From Pseudomonadaceae bacterium (lineage in GTDB: Bacteria; Pseudomonadota; Gammaproteobacteria; Pseudomonadales; Azotimanducaceae), in contig JANSWO010000009.1 in assembly GCA_024743435.1 (NCBI GenBank), forward strand, positions 1 to 64,000: a stretch of DNA of 64,000 nt, in the 5' to 3' direction. Under the pieces are notes generated by a model. The model saw only the letters and a list, made by a program, of their open reading frames with translations, ran no database searches and was not told where the DNA came from. Below are positions 29,080-38,017 of this stretch, piece by piece. A program made the position numbers and the translations under genes. Each line of letters opens with the position of its first letter. The stretch's first letter is position 1.

Positions 29080-30207
29080 TCAGCCGCGCTGATCGAGGGG
29101 GACGTAGGAGCGAGGCTCTGGACCAATGTAGTCAGCACTCGGACGGATAATCCGATTGTTGACCCGCTGCTCCATCACGTGAGCTGCCCAGCCGGTCAAG
29201 CGCGAACATACGAAGATCGGGGTAAACAGCTTGGTGGGAATCCCCATGAAGTGATACGCACTGGCGTGAAAGAAGTCGGCGTTGGGAAAGAGCTCTTTCT
29301 CATCCCACATGACTTTTTCTACCGCACAGGACACTGGATACAGGACCGTATCGCCAACCTCATCGGCGAGTTGCTCCGACCACTTCTTGATCAGCGCATT
29401 GCGGGGATCCGATGTGCGATAGATCGCGTGACCGAAGCCCATGATCTTGTCTTTGCGCGCCAGCATGTCTTTGATGCCCTGAGTGGCAGCGTCGGCGGAA
29501 TCGAACTTTTCAATCAGTTCCATCGCCGCCTCGTTCGCGCCTCCATGTAGCGGGCCGCGCAGCGAGCCGATCGCGCCGGTGACACAGGAGTGCATATCCG
29601 ACAGCGTTGATGCGCACACTCGCGCAGTAAATGTCGACGCGTTGAACTCGTGCTCAGCATAGAGAATGAGTGACACGTCCATAACGCGCTGATGCAGCTC
29701 ACTGGGCGATTTGTCGAGCAGCATTTTGAGGAAGTGTCCTGCGAGCGAGTCCTCATCCGTTGCTGTTTCGATACGCTTGCCGTCGTGGCTGAAGCGATAC
29801 CAGTAGTTGATGATGCCCGGCAGCGTTGCCAGCAACCGGTTCGCCGCTACCTGCTCGTTCGAGAAGTCTCCCTCAGGCTCGAGGTTGCCCAGAACTGACG
29901 CACCCGTTCGCATGACATCCATTGGGTGCGCGCTCGCTGGAATGCGCTCGAGCACCTCACGCAGAACGAGCGGCAGTTCCCGCTGCGCTTTCAGCGAGCT
30001 TTTGTACTCAGCCAGTTGCGCAGCGTTCGGCAGCTCACCGTAGAAGATGAGGTACGCAACCTCTTCAAAGGTCGCGCCGTCGGCCAGCTCGGAAATATCG
30101 TAGCCTCGATAGGTAAGCCCGGTGCCGCTCTGACCAACCGTGCATAGCGCTGTGTCACCGGCGCTCTGACCGCGGAGCCCGGCTCCGCCTAGTTGCTTCT
30201 TGACCAT
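29080..30207 (-). CDS. prpC: 2-methylcitrate synthase
   Basis: A 375-residue citrate-synthase-family enzyme condensing propionyl-CoA with oxaloacetate in the methylcitrate cycle. The signature GFGHAIYRTSDPRN is present. The N-terminal GLRGQSAGDTALCTVGQSG and the size are typical of PrpC rather than of GltA, which is larger. The partner gene prpB lies directly upstream. ATG start at 30207 with GGGAGA upstream. Confidence 0.94.
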   Translation of the reverse strand: MVKKQLGGAGLRGQSAGDTALCTVGQSGTGLTYRGYDISELADGATFEEVAYLIFYGELPNAAQLAEYKSSLKAQRELPLVLREVLERIPASAHPMDVMRTGASVLGNLEPEGDFSNEQVAANRLLATLPGIINYWYRFSHDGKRIETATDEDSLAGHFLKMLLDKSPSELHQRVMDVSLILYAEHEFNASTFTARVCASTLSDMHSCVTGAIGSLRGPLHGGANEAAMELIEKFDSADAATQGIKDMLARKDKIMGFGHAIYRTSDPRNALIKKWSEQLADEVGDTVLYPVSCAVEKVMWDEKELFPNADFFHASAYHFMGIPTKLFTPIFVCSRLTGWAAHVMEQRVNNRIIRPSADYIGPEPRSYVPLDQRG

Positions 30208-30281
30208 GTCTGTATCTCCCAAAACTCTTTGCTAAGTGAAACGTTGTGCGCATTGTTAGGCCGAAGGCCCCAATGCGTAAA

Positions 30282-31172
30282 TCAGGATTTCCCCTCGGCG
30301 AACAGCGCATCAAGACGCTGCTCGTAGTCGTGATAACCCAGGAAATCGTAGAGCTCCATACGAGTCTGCATGGTGTCTACAACACTGGACTGGTTGCCTT
30401 CGGCGCGGATAGCCCGGTACACGTTCAGCGCGGCAGCATTCATGGCCCGAAACGCCGACAGCGGATAGAGAACCATGGCCACCCCGACAGAGCCGAGCTG
30501 CTCCGCGCTATAGAGATCGGTTTGACCAAACTCGGTCATATTCGCAAGCACCGGGGCCCCCGCCGCTTCCACAACCGGCCGATACATCTCGATATCCGTC
30601 ATTGCCTCGGCAAAAATCATGTCCGCGCCGGCCTCAACAAAAGCGCCAACCCGATCCACCACCGCATTCAGCCCGTCAACCGACAGAGCATCGGTACGCG
30701 CCATCAGGACAAAATCCGGATCTGTTTTCGCATCCACCGCGGCTTTGATGCGATCCACCATCTCATCGATTGAGACAATTTCTTTGTTTGGCCGGTGGCC
30801 ACATCGTTTCTGAGCGACCTGATCCTCCAGATGAACCGCCGCAACACCGGCGCGCGTGAATTCACGAATGCTGCGTGCAATGTTGAACGCCCCGCCCCAG
30901 CCCGTGTCGATATCGACGAGCAGCGGCGTGTCGCAGATGGAGGTGATCCGGGACGCATCTTCAAGCACATTGCTCATGGAGGTCATGCCGAGGTCGGGCA
31001 GCCCGTAGGAGGCATTCGCAACGCCCGCTCCAGACAGGTAGATCGCCTTGTAACCAACGTCGGTCGCCATGAGCGATGTGTACGCGTTGATCGTGCCCGG
31101 AATTTGCAGCGGTTTCTCGTTCGCGACGGCGGCCCTGAAGCGCGCTCCCGCGCTGCTATTCGATGTCGACAT
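30282..31172 (-). CDS. prpB: Methylisocitrate lyase
   Basis: A 296-residue PEP-mutase/isocitrate-lyase-superfamily enzyme that splits 2-methylisocitrate into pyruvate and succinate. It has the catalytic loop [14 protein letters not shown], the metal site DIDTGWGG and FVLMARTDA. Good ribosome binding site (AGGAGACG). Second gene of GntR-prpB-prpC; acnD and prpF, which often follow, are absent from the window. Confidence 0.95.
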   Translation of the reverse strand: MSTSNSSAGARFRAAVANEKPLQIPGTINAYTSLMATDVGYKAIYLSGAGVANASYGLPDLGMTSMSNVLEDASRITSICDTPLLVDIDTGWGGAFNIARSIREFTRAGVAAVHLEDQVAQKRCGHRPNKEIVSIDEMVDRIKAAVDAKTDPDFVLMARTDALSVDGLNAVVDRVGAFVEAGADMIFAEAMTDIEMYRPVVEAAGAPVLANMTEFGQTDLYSAEQLGSVGVAMVLYPLSAFRAMNAAALNVYRAIRAEGNQSSVVDTMQTRMELYDFLGYHDYEQRLDALFAEGKS

Positions 31173-31217
31173 ATAGTTCGTCTCCTGTTGTTAGGCCCGT
31201 CTCGAATGACAGACCAG

Positions 31218-32006
31218 TTAATCTGAAGTGGTTGTTTGAAAACTGCTCTTGGTAGCCGTTCGCTCGGTCGATGCCGACTTCACCTTAGTACCGGCTGCGT
31301 TCGCCTGGGCATCGGCAAACGCACTCAGCGCGGAGCGTCGAGCTTTCGCGATGTGCCTCCGCATGAGCAGCTCCGCCAGCTCGCCGTCTCGTTCACGCAG
31401 GGCCTCGACAATGGCCCGGTGCTCGGACAGCGCGGTAATCGGCCGGTCCCGAACGGAAGAAAAACGATGCCGGAACAAGCGCACCAGTTGATACAGCTCA
31501 TCGCATAGCATGCCCACGAGAACTGCATTGTGGCTGCCGGCGGCCAGGCGGTAGTGGAAGTCGACGTCACCCTCGTCCTGCAGATAGTGCTGACCCTCGT
31601 CGGCTGCAATGCTCTGCTCGTGATGGTCAAGCAACTGGGAAAGCTGCTCGATCTCCGCGTCCGTCATCGCCTGCGCCGCGAGCCTCGCGGCCATCCCCTC
31701 CAGCGCCTCTCTGGCCTGGTAGACATCCGCCAGTTGCTCAGCGTCGAAATCTACAACTCGAGCGCCGGTTCGGGGGGCCACTTCAACCAGGCGCCGAGCT
31801 TCCAGACGGCGAATAGCTTCGCGTAATGGCCCTCGGCTCACGCCATACCGGGACGCAAGCTCACTTTCCGCCAAACGCTGCCCTGGCGTCAGTTCGCCGC
31901 GCACAATCTGCTCCTGCAAACGAAACAGCAGCTGCTCCGGCAGAGTTTCCATCGCCGTATCAGAAAGCGCGTATTGGGGGTTTTGTGTCGACAATTTACG
32001 GGTCAT
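31218..32006 (-). CDS. GntR family (FCD) regulator of the methylcitrate operon
   Basis: A 262-residue repressor. Residues 25-90 are a GntR winged helix (LTPGQRLAESELASRYGVSRGPLREAIRRLEARRL); residues 100-235 are an FCD ligand-binding domain with metal-binding His/Asp residues. Being the first gene before prpB-prpC, it very probably senses a propionate catabolite (2-methylcitrate or propionyl-CoA) and controls its own operon, as GntR-type Prp regulators do in other proteobacteria. Two TTGTCGACAA-type palindromes at its promoter and start codon support autoregulation. Confidence 0.9.
   Translation of the reverse strand: MTRKLSTQNPQYALSDTAMETLPEQLLFRLQEQIVRGELTPGQRLAESELASRYGVSRGPLREAIRRLEARRLVEVAPRTGARVVDFDAEQLADVYQAREALEGMAARLAAQAMTDAEIEQLSQLLDHHEQSIAADEGQHYLQDEGDVDFHYRLAAGSHNAVLVGMLCDELYQLVRLFRHRFSSVRDRPITALSEHRAIVEALRERDGELAELLMRRHIAKARRSALSAFADAQANAAGTKVKSASTERTATKSSFQTTTSD
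31984..31999. promoter_or_regulatory. Second GntR operator overlapping regulator start
   Basis: TTGTGTCGACAATTTA is centred on GTCGAC at 31987-31992, within the first codons of the GntR gene. It repeats the core of the 32045 palindrome with one arm degraded, spaced about 62 bases from it. Confidence 0.5.
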
Positions 32007-32024
32007 GCCGCCTGATTTGGGCGA

Positions 32025-32058
32025 ATACTATCCCCGTTGACCCATATTGTCGACAATA
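32025..32058 (-). promoter_or_regulatory. prp operon promoter with palindromic operator
   Basis: On the minus strand, -35 TCGACA (32053-32048) is separated by 17 bases from -10 TAGTAT (32030-32025), 19 bases before the GntR start. A perfect 14-base palindrome TATTGTC/GACAATA (32045-32058) covers the -35 box, a classic repressor position for FCD-type GntR proteins. Confidence 0.72.
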
Positions 32059-32079
32059 ATCTACGGTCGACCCTCAGCT

Positions 32080-32673
32080 TTACGCGTCGATAAGCGCTGC
32101 TTTGAGCGCCTCATAACCGTAAACACCTGAGATTTCAGGGTACTGCTCCAGGACGTTCGCGGGCGCATCAAAGAAGAAGCCAACATCTGCTTCCTGCAAC
32201 ATCGGCACATCATTGAAGGAGTCACCGGCGGCCAGCACGCGGTATTTCAGCGAGTGAAAGGCCTGGACGGAACATCGCTTGGGGTCTGGTTGACGAATCC
32301 GATAGCCAGTGATGCGGTCGTTTTCGATCTCAAGCCGATGGCACAGCAGCATCGGATGGCCCAGCTTCGCCATGAACGGGGCGGCAAACTCATAAAACGT
32401 ATCCGACAGGATCGCGATTTGGTAATGCTGACGAGCCCAATCGAGGAACTCTGCGGCGCCTTCGAGAGGGTCCAGCGTGTCAATCACCTTGGTAATGGTG
32501 GAGGCCGTGATGCCTTCCTGTTCCAATACCTCGAGCCGCATTCTCATGAGATCGTCGTACACGGGTATGTCCCGGGTGGTTTTGAGCAACGCATCAACGC
32601 CAGTTTCTGCAGCCACGGCCTGCCAGATCTCCGGAATCAGCACCCCTTCCAAGTCCAGACACAGGATGTCCAT
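32080..32673 (-). CDS. thrH: Bifunctional phosphoserine phosphatase/homoserine phosphotransferase ThrH
   Basis: A 197-residue HAD-superfamily enzyme. Motif I is CLDLEGVLIPE (nucleophile Asp7 of DLEG, in place of the usual DxDxT), motif II SDTFYE, and motif III/IV GDSFNDVPMLQEADVG. ThrH in Pseudomonas dephosphorylates phosphoserine and can transfer the phosphate to homoserine. Gene order thrH-cysH is the same as in Pseudomonas. ATG start at 32673, divergent from cysH. Confidence 0.93.
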   Translation of the reverse strand: MDILCLDLEGVLIPEIWQAVAAETGVDALLKTTRDIPVYDDLMRMRLEVLEQEGITASTITKVIDTLDPLEGAAEFLDWARQHYQIAILSDTFYEFAAPFMAKLGHPMLLCHRLEIENDRITGYRIRQPDPKRCSVQAFHSLKYRVLAAGDSFNDVPMLQEADVGFFFDAPANVLEQYPEISGVYGYEALKAALIDA

Positions 32674-32847
32674 CAGCCGTTTTCCTTATTCAGTTCTTGT
32701 TTCGGGCATCGGCTCGCCTGTCGCAGTCGTGCCAACATCGATTTCGATCAAATGTGCGCGTAAGCATATATCGACACGGTATTTTTTTCGGCCACCACCT
32801 GTTGCTAGCCTCCCCTGCCTGAATCACTAGTGATAGATGAAACCGAC

Positions 32848-33666
32848 ATGACCGCGCAACGGATCTCGCAAAACGACAGCCACGGCGTTAGTAGCCACGG
32901 CGTTGACAGCCACGGCCGGGCAGACGAGCAGGCTGAAGAGCAGAGCATCGCTGTGAGCCTGGATGCTTCACCCCAGCAGGTGCTCGAGGACGCGCTCTCC
33001 TCGTTCGATGCTGACAAGATCGCCATCTCCTTTAGTGGCGCGGAAGACATCGTGCTGGTGGACATGGCCGTGAAGCTAGGCTTCAAGCCGCGCGTGTTCT
33101 GCTTGGATACCGGACGCCTGCACGCCGAGACCTATCAATTCCTTGAGCGAGTGCGCAAGCACTATGACCTGGCACTGGAAATCCTCTCTCCAAACGGAGA
33201 CGACGTCGCCGAACTCGTCGCCGAAAAGGGCTTGTTCAGCTTCTACGAAGATGGCCACAACGAGTGCTGCAGCGTTCGCAAAATCGCCCCTCTTCGCAAC
33301 CATCTGGGCAAGCTCGATGCCTGGATAACGGGCCAGCGAGAAGACCAGTCACCGACCCGATCAGACCTGCCACAGGATCAGATCGACAAGGCATTCTCAA
33401 GCGACGACCACACGCTGATGAAGTTCAACCCGCTGGCGCGCTGGACGTCGAGCCAGGTTTGGGCCTACATCCGCCAGGAATCGGTTCCTTACAACCCGCT
33501 GCATGACCGTGGTTTTGTCAGCATCGGCTGTGAGCCGTGCACCCGCGCGATCGGGCCCGGCGAGCATGAGCGAGCCGGACGCTGGTGGTGGGAAGAGGCC
33601 ACAGCAAAAGAATGTGGCTTGCATGCGCAAAACGTCACGCCGCTCATACCGGCGAGTGGTGGCTAG
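32848..33666 (+). CDS. cysH: Phosphoadenylyl/adenylyl-sulfate reductase
   Basis: A 272-residue enzyme reducing activated sulfate to sulfite with thioredoxin. P-loop-like [14 protein letters not shown], then [13 protein letters not shown]. Two cysteine pairs (NECCSVRK and [10 protein letters not shown]) show the [4Fe-4S]-containing APS-reducing type, as in Pseudomonas. The C-terminal Cys of the catalytic arm lies in [10 protein letters not shown]. The N-terminus holds a low-complexity SHGV repeat. Start uncertain: ATG 32848 or GTG 32830; neither has a clear ribosome binding site. Confidence 0.95.
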   Translation: MTAQRISQNDSHGVSSHGVDSHGRADEQAEEQSIAVSLDASPQQVLEDALSSFDADKIAISFSGAEDIVLVDMAVKLGFKPRVFCLDTGRLHAETYQFLERVRKHYDLALEILSPNGDDVAELVAEKGLFSFYEDGHNECCSVRKIAPLRNHLGKLDAWITGQREDQSPTRSDLPQDQIDKAFSSDDHTLMKFNPLARWTSSQVWAYIRQESVPYNPLHDRGFVSIGCEPCTRAIGPGEHERAGRWWWEEATAKECGLHAQNVTPLIPASGG

Positions 33667-33701
33667 TGCGCCCCTGAACGCAGCTTGCCGCACGTACCGC
33701 C

Positions 33702-34034
33702 ATGAAAATCACATTCGTTAAGAAAATCCTTGCCAACGGCGAGCCGTGCGCAAAGTGCGCAGATGTGGAAGCGCGGCTACGCACCGGCAACTACCTCTCT
33801 CGCATTGACGAGACTCAGGTTGCCGACGAGCGCGACCCGGAGTCCGACGGCATGCGCACCGCCGCGCGCCTTGGTGTGGAACGCGCGCCGTTCTTCGTGG
33901 TTGAGAATGACGGCGGCGAAGTGGTGTACACGGTCTTCTTCAAATTTCTGCGCGAGGTGCTGGAGGCGCCGGTGAGCAACAGCGCCGAGGCATCCGAGAT
34001 CCTTCGGGACAACCCCGATCTGGATCTGATCTAA
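33702..34034 (+). CDS. Thioredoxin-fold protein with CAKC motif
   Basis: A 110-residue protein not matching a named family I know. It begins with a beta strand (MKITFVKKIL), then GEPCAKCADVEARL, a CxxC redox site at the start of a helix at residues 16-19. Later RLGVERAPFFVVEN gives the thioredoxin-type cis-Pro loop (Ala-Pro), followed by VVYTVFFKFLREVL. It lies 35 bases behind cysH. It could recycle the reductase disulfide or act as a dedicated donor; that is inference. Confidence 0.83.
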   Translation: MKITFVKKILANGEPCAKCADVEARLRTGNYLSRIDETQVADERDPESDGMRTAARLGVERAPFFVVENDGGEVVYTVFFKFLREVLEAPVSNSAEASEILRDNPDLDLI

Positions 34035-34061
34035 GCCACCGTTGCGCGCAAGCCGTGCGTG

Positions 34062-35036
34062 CTACTTGAGCGGTAGCTCCGAGACGCTGAACAGCTCTTC
34101 CCGCTCACTCTTGTTACCCGCCGCGAATACGCTCTCAACCCGCTCCCGGGTGAGGTGCGGTGCGAAACGCTGCATGAAGTCGAACATGTAACCGCGCAGA
34201 AACGCGCCCTTGCGGAAGCCGAGGTACGTAATGTTCGTATCGAACAGATGCGATGCATCGAGACACACCAGATCATCATCACGATCCGCCTCGTAAGCCA
34301 TGCTCGCGATAATGCCAACACCAAAGCCGAGCCGAACATAGGTCTTGATGACATCCGTATCCGTCGCCGTGAATACCACATTCGGCTTTAGGTTCTGCTG
34401 CGCAAAGGCCTCATCAAGAACCGAATGGCCGGTGAATCCAAACACGTAGGTAACGATCGGCTCGGCCGCCAGTTGCTGCAGCGTTACCCGCTCGCTGTTT
34501 GCCAGTGGATGATCTTTGGGCACGACGAGTGATCGAGTCCAGCGATAGCACGGCATCATCACCAGGTCAGAAAAATGCTCTTCCGCTTCCGTCGCGATGG
34601 CGCAATCCACCACCCCGTCACTCACAAGCTCCGCGATTTGCGCGGGTGAGCCCTGGTTCACGTGCAGTGTGACTTCCGGGTATTCATTGCGAAAACCCAT
34701 GATTACCTTCGGCAGGGCATAACGCGCCTGCGTGTGCGTGGTCGCAATCGCCAGGCGACCTCGACGCTCATTGGCAAACTCTTCGGCCGCTTGTTTGATC
34801 GACTCGACCTTCTGCAGAATCTCGCCGGCGGTCTCCAATATCACTTCGCCGGCCGGCGTTACCTCGGTGAGGTGCTTACCGCTTCGGGAGAACACTTCCA
34901 CACCAAGCTCGTCCTCAAGCAGGCGAATCTGCTTGGAAATACCGGGCTGCGAGGTATACAGGCTCGCGGCAGTCGCCGAGACGTTGAGATCGTGCCTGGC
35001 TACTTCCCAGATATAGCGAAGTTGCTGAAGTTTCAT
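34062..35036 (-). CDS. cysB: LysR family regulator CysB
   Basis: A 324-residue master activator of sulfate assimilation. The N-terminal wHTH (MKLQQLRYIWEVARHDLNVSATAASLYTSQPGISKQ) is diagnostic. The effector domain (about 90-300) binds N-acetylserine or sulfate. Its probable targets cysH, cysI and perhaps cysG are in this window. Convergent with the thioredoxin-like gene; the two stop codons are 27 bases apart. Confidence 0.95.
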   Translation of the reverse strand: MKLQQLRYIWEVARHDLNVSATAASLYTSQPGISKQIRLLEDELGVEVFSRSGKHLTEVTPAGEVILETAGEILQKVESIKQAAEEFANERRGRLAIATTHTQARYALPKVIMGFRNEYPEVTLHVNQGSPAQIAELVSDGVVDCAIATEAEEHFSDLVMMPCYRWTRSLVVPKDHPLANSERVTLQQLAAEPIVTYVFGFTGHSVLDEAFAQQNLKPNVVFTATDTDVIKTYVRLGFGVGIIASMAYEADRDDDLVCLDASHLFDTNITYLGFRKGAFLRGYMFDFMQRFAPHLTRERVESVFAAGNKSEREELFSVSELPLK

Positions 35037-35271
35037 AGATTCTGATCTCCGGTGACGATGAACGCTCGCCTATTCGGTTCTGCCCGTACCGGGCTACCTT
35101 ATCGCCGACAGAGCGTGGCATAACGAGCAGCCGAATCATAGAGATACGGTTATAAGCGAGTCGCCAGTAACGCTCGCCGCGGTGCTGAGTTTGCCGCTAC
35201 ATTGCTACCCGACGAGGCAATCGCTGACTCACGATCACCCTCGAAAGGCATCCAGACACAGAGAACCGACA

Positions 35272-35733
35272 ATGCTAAGTGCCCGCCTGATCACTACCGA
35301 CGACGATCTCGATCAACTCACGACACAGATAAACGCAGCCCGGTGGGATGACGCTAATGACATCAGCGACTACGACCGTGAAGCCTTACGCTACTACATC
35401 AACCATCCAGGGACCTTCTTCATCGCTTGCCATGACACAAGCGTGGCCCCGGCAACCCTTGTGGGCATCGCGTCAGCGCGGCTGGAGCTAAAGCCGTATG
35501 CGTTCGAGCACTGGTTGTATGTTGATGAGGTCGATGTCTGCGTGGATCAACGCCGGCGCGGGGCAGGCAAAGCGATCATGCGCAAGCTGCTCGAGATTGC
35601 CCAGTCGAACGAATGCGAGGAGCTGTGGCTGGGGACGGAAGACGATAACGTCCCGGCGAACGCTCTGTACCGCTCCCTCAACCCGGACGAGGAAGAAACG
35701 TTCATCGGCTATACCTACGACATGCAGGACTGA
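35272..35733 (+). CDS. GNAT family N-acetyltransferase
   Basis: A 153-residue single-domain GNAT protein. The acetyl-CoA site is QRRRGAGKAIMRKLLEIA, preceded by the strand VDEVDVCVD and followed by ECEELWLGTEDDNVPANALYRSL, the usual motif B. Substrate unknown. The start is ATG 35272; the frame opens at 35182, but those codons are rich in His/Pro and unlike the family. Confidence 0.86.
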   Translation: MLSARLITTDDDLDQLTTQINAARWDDANDISDYDREALRYYINHPGTFFIACHDTSVAPATLVGIASARLELKPYAFEHWLYVDEVDVCVDQRRRGAGKAIMRKLLEIAQSNECEELWLGTEDDNVPANALYRSLNPDEEETFIGYTYDMQD

Positions 35734-35751
35734 TGTGACCCGAACGACCGC

Positions 35752-36681
35752 CTAGCGCTTGCCGGGGCCTGCTTCGTTGGTGATCCCGTGCGGCACATGT
35801 CCGGCGGCCACCTCGCTCGCCGCTCGCTCAACGTGCTGGCGCTGATCATCAAAGAATACATCGGCGCCAAACGATGCCAGAAAGCTCGTTTTGTCGAGAC
35901 CGCCGAGAAAAAGGCTCTCATCGAGCCGGATATCCCATGCACGCAGCGTTCTGATCACCCTTTCGTGGGCGGGAGCACCGCGGGCGGTGACCAACGCGGT
36001 TCTGATCGGCAGAGTCGTTTCCGCCAGCTCCTCTTGCAGGGCATGCAACGCAGCCAGGAAGCCTTTGAATGGGCCACCCTCTAAAGGCTTGGACGCGGAA
36101 CTGGCTTCGCTGGCGGCAAACGCTGCCAGGCCTTCACGCTGGTAGACCTGCTCAGCTTCGTCCGAAAACAACACCGAATCACCATCGAAGGCGAGCCTGA
36201 GTTCGTCATTGTTTGAAGGCGATTCGGGCAGGCTGCGAGCCCGGCTCAGCAGAGTCGCCGCAGCAACTCCATTGCTGAGCGCCTGGGCAACATCGTCCCC
36301 ATCCGTCGACAGAAAGAGATCGCTATTGAATGCACGGACATAGCGATACGGGCTGCGACCACCGCAGAACGCCGCCCGGGTGATGGTCAGGTTGTGATAC
36401 TTGATGGCGTTGAAAACCCGCAACCCCGTATCCGCTGAGTTACGGGACAAAAGGATAACTTCAACTCGAGGATAATCAAGTATCTTATTGATATTTAAAA
36501 GTTTAACTACGAGTGGAAAGCCCTCACCCGGCTCCAGCGGCTCGTCCTCGTTGTCTATCTGATAGCGTCGGTAGGCCTCAAGTCCTTCCTGCTCGTAGAC
36601 CTCATTGCTCGCTCCAAGGTCAAACAGGGCGCGCGAGGAGATAGCGACTGTCAGTAGCGGCTTGCGGGGCAAATCGCTCAC
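35752..36681 (-). CDS. 5'-nucleotidase (cytosolic NT5C1-like)
   Basis: A 309-residue protein of the 5'-nucleotidase family also known from animal NT5C1A/B. Core segments are VAISSRALFDL (aspartate-less HAD-like start), VKLLNINK, VEVILLSRNSADTGLRVFNAI, FLSTDGDDV and the C-terminal FLGGLDKTSFLASFGADVFFDDQRQHVE, which carries the metal-binding Asp pair. It probably hydrolyses AMP or related monophosphates. It overlaps the downstream-facing DUF465 gene start by four bases. Confidence 0.88.
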   Translation of the reverse strand: MSDLPRKPLLTVAISSRALFDLGASNEVYEQEGLEAYRRYQIDNEDEPLEPGEGFPLVVKLLNINKILDYPRVEVILLSRNSADTGLRVFNAIKYHNLTITRAAFCGGRSPYRYVRAFNSDLFLSTDGDDVAQALSNGVAAATLLSRARSLPESPSNNDELRLAFDGDSVLFSDEAEQVYQREGLAAFAASEASSASKPLEGGPFKGFLAALHALQEELAETTLPIRTALVTARGAPAHERVIRTLRAWDIRLDESLFLGGLDKTSFLASFGADVFFDDQRQHVERAASEVAAGHVPHGITNEAGPGKR

Positions 36682-36875
36682 GCGTCGAGATCCGGAATCA
36701 ACTCGCTCTCAAGGCGAGCAATCATGTCCTTGAGTTTGAGTTTGCGCTTCTTCAATCGTTGAATGCGCATGCTATCGGGGTGCGCAGTCGCGATAAGGTG
36801 GCCGATAACCTCATCCAGATCGCGATGCTCAACGCGTAGATTCTGCAGCCAAACGACTATCTCGCCGGTTTCCAA
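36678..36875 (-). CDS. DUF465 (YdcH-like) small protein
   Basis: A 65-residue helical-hairpin protein. The body HRDLDEVIGHLI...RIQRLKKRKLKLKDMIARLE is the DUF465 pattern of two helices with a basic segment. Function unknown in all members. First gene of a pair with the 5'-nucleotidase, overlapping it by four bases. Confidence 0.85.
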   Translation of the reverse strand: METGEIVVWLQNLRVEHRDLDEVIGHLIATAHPDSMRIQRLKKRKLKLKDMIARLESELIPDLDA

Positions 36876-37094
36876 GGTCTTTCGTCACTCCGCCTAACCA
36901 TTGCCGCACTCAAGACCGTTGTCTTATCCAAGATAACGGCCGCAAAAGCCTGTTCGAAGGCCCGTCCTCAGGCCTATCCGCACGCCCCTGCGCGCAGTGT
37001 ACTAGGGAAACTATGGTCATTTCTCTAACGTCGAACCCGCCGCGCTGTGGCATCAATCACAGCATCGCGTAAGGGCGCTCCATACACTAGTCCA

Positions 37095-37571
37095 ATGACC
37101 CAACCTCCCCGCTGCGACGGCGACAACAACCCGATGGAGCGCAGGGCCGAACCCCGATGGGATGCCGGCGCGCTGACCGCTTGCGTGCGGGTTCGAGGCC
37201 GGCTCGGGCGTCAAAAAGCTGACGTTGTGGATTTTTCGCGTCACGGTCTTGCACTCGTGACGAGCGCTCCACTACCTCGGGACAAACCGCTTTTCCTGCA
37301 GTTGAGGTTAGAAGAGCTCAACATTCAGAACGTGGTTGCGGTGCTGCACAACTGCTGCACAACGGATGACGGCTATCGCTGCGGCCTGCGCTTTCGCACG
37401 ACCTCAGAACTTCAATTCGATCGGGAACTCATCGAATCTCAGCTCAAGCGTTTGGAGCAACGCTTGAGTGGTGGCGAGGCTGTCGATGCCTGCACCGGTG
37501 AGGTACCGGTTACGCTGCAGCCGATAGCGACCCTGACCTCAACGATCGATCCGGGAACGCTACTGCCCTAG
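37095..37571 (+). CDS. PilZ domain protein
   Basis: A 158-residue protein with a c-di-GMP-binding PilZ domain. The arginine motif is in ERRAEPRW (RxxxR) and the second motif is DFSRHGLAL (DxSxxG). The barrel continues with LFLQLRLEEL and YRCGLRFRT. The C-terminal 50 residues are a helix (LIESQLKRLEQRL) and a disordered tail. No effector domain, so it probably acts by protein contact. ATG 37095 preferred; ATG 37134 is possible. Confidence 0.85.
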   Translation: MTQPPRCDGDNNPMERRAEPRWDAGALTACVRVRGRLGRQKADVVDFSRHGLALVTSAPLPRDKPLFLQLRLEELNIQNVVAVLHNCCTTDDGYRCGLRFRTTSELQFDRELIESQLKRLEQRLSGGEAVDACTGEVPVTLQPIATLTSTIDPGTLLP

Positions 37572-37586
37572 CGCGACGCGTTGGTA

Positions 37587-37982
37587 TCAGCTGCGAATGA
37601 GCGATCGCGCTTCATCCTCGAGCGCGAGGAAACGCCGAACCCAGTTGTCCAGCAGCAGAAAATCGTCATCGCCGATCTGAAACGCTGCCGCAATTTCTTT
37701 CAGCAAACACTCTTCTTCTATCTCGAAAGCGCCATCCGAATAGCTCAAGCGCAGCAGGTTCAACATCGCCACGAGCCGGGAGCTGCGCGAGTTAAAGATA
37801 GCGTCGATGCCATCGAGCTCGTGGTACTCAGGCTCAAGGCCAGAGCCGAGATCCATCTCGCGCTTGAACTCATCGATCATGAGCTCTTCATGAGGATCCA
37901 GTATCCCGTCAGACACAACCACGTTGTGCGCAAGACCCAGCAGAGTCGTGCGCTGGCGCGACGATAGCGACCCAAGCCACAT
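37587..37982 (-). CDS. TerB-like tellurite-resistance-fold protein
   Basis: A 131-residue all-helical protein of the TerB/DjlA N-terminal fold. Segments LLGLAHNVVVSDGILDPHEELMIDEF and LLRLSYSDGAFEIEEECLLKEIAAAF are the two metal-binding half-repeats (Asp-Gly-x-Asp/Glu-x-x-Glu). Members bind divalent metal and often sit with membrane stress genes; the role here is unknown. Convergent with the PilZ gene, 15 bases apart. Confidence 0.8.
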   Translation of the reverse strand: MWLGSLSSRQRTTLLGLAHNVVVSDGILDPHEELMIDEFKREMDLGSGLEPEYHELDGIDAIFNSRSSRLVAMLNLLRLSYSDGAFEIEEECLLKEIAAAFQIGDDDFLLLDNWVRRFLALEDEARSLIRS

Positions 37983-38017
37983 CAGACGGCACCGGGGTAG
38001 TTCATGGCGAGCGTCCG

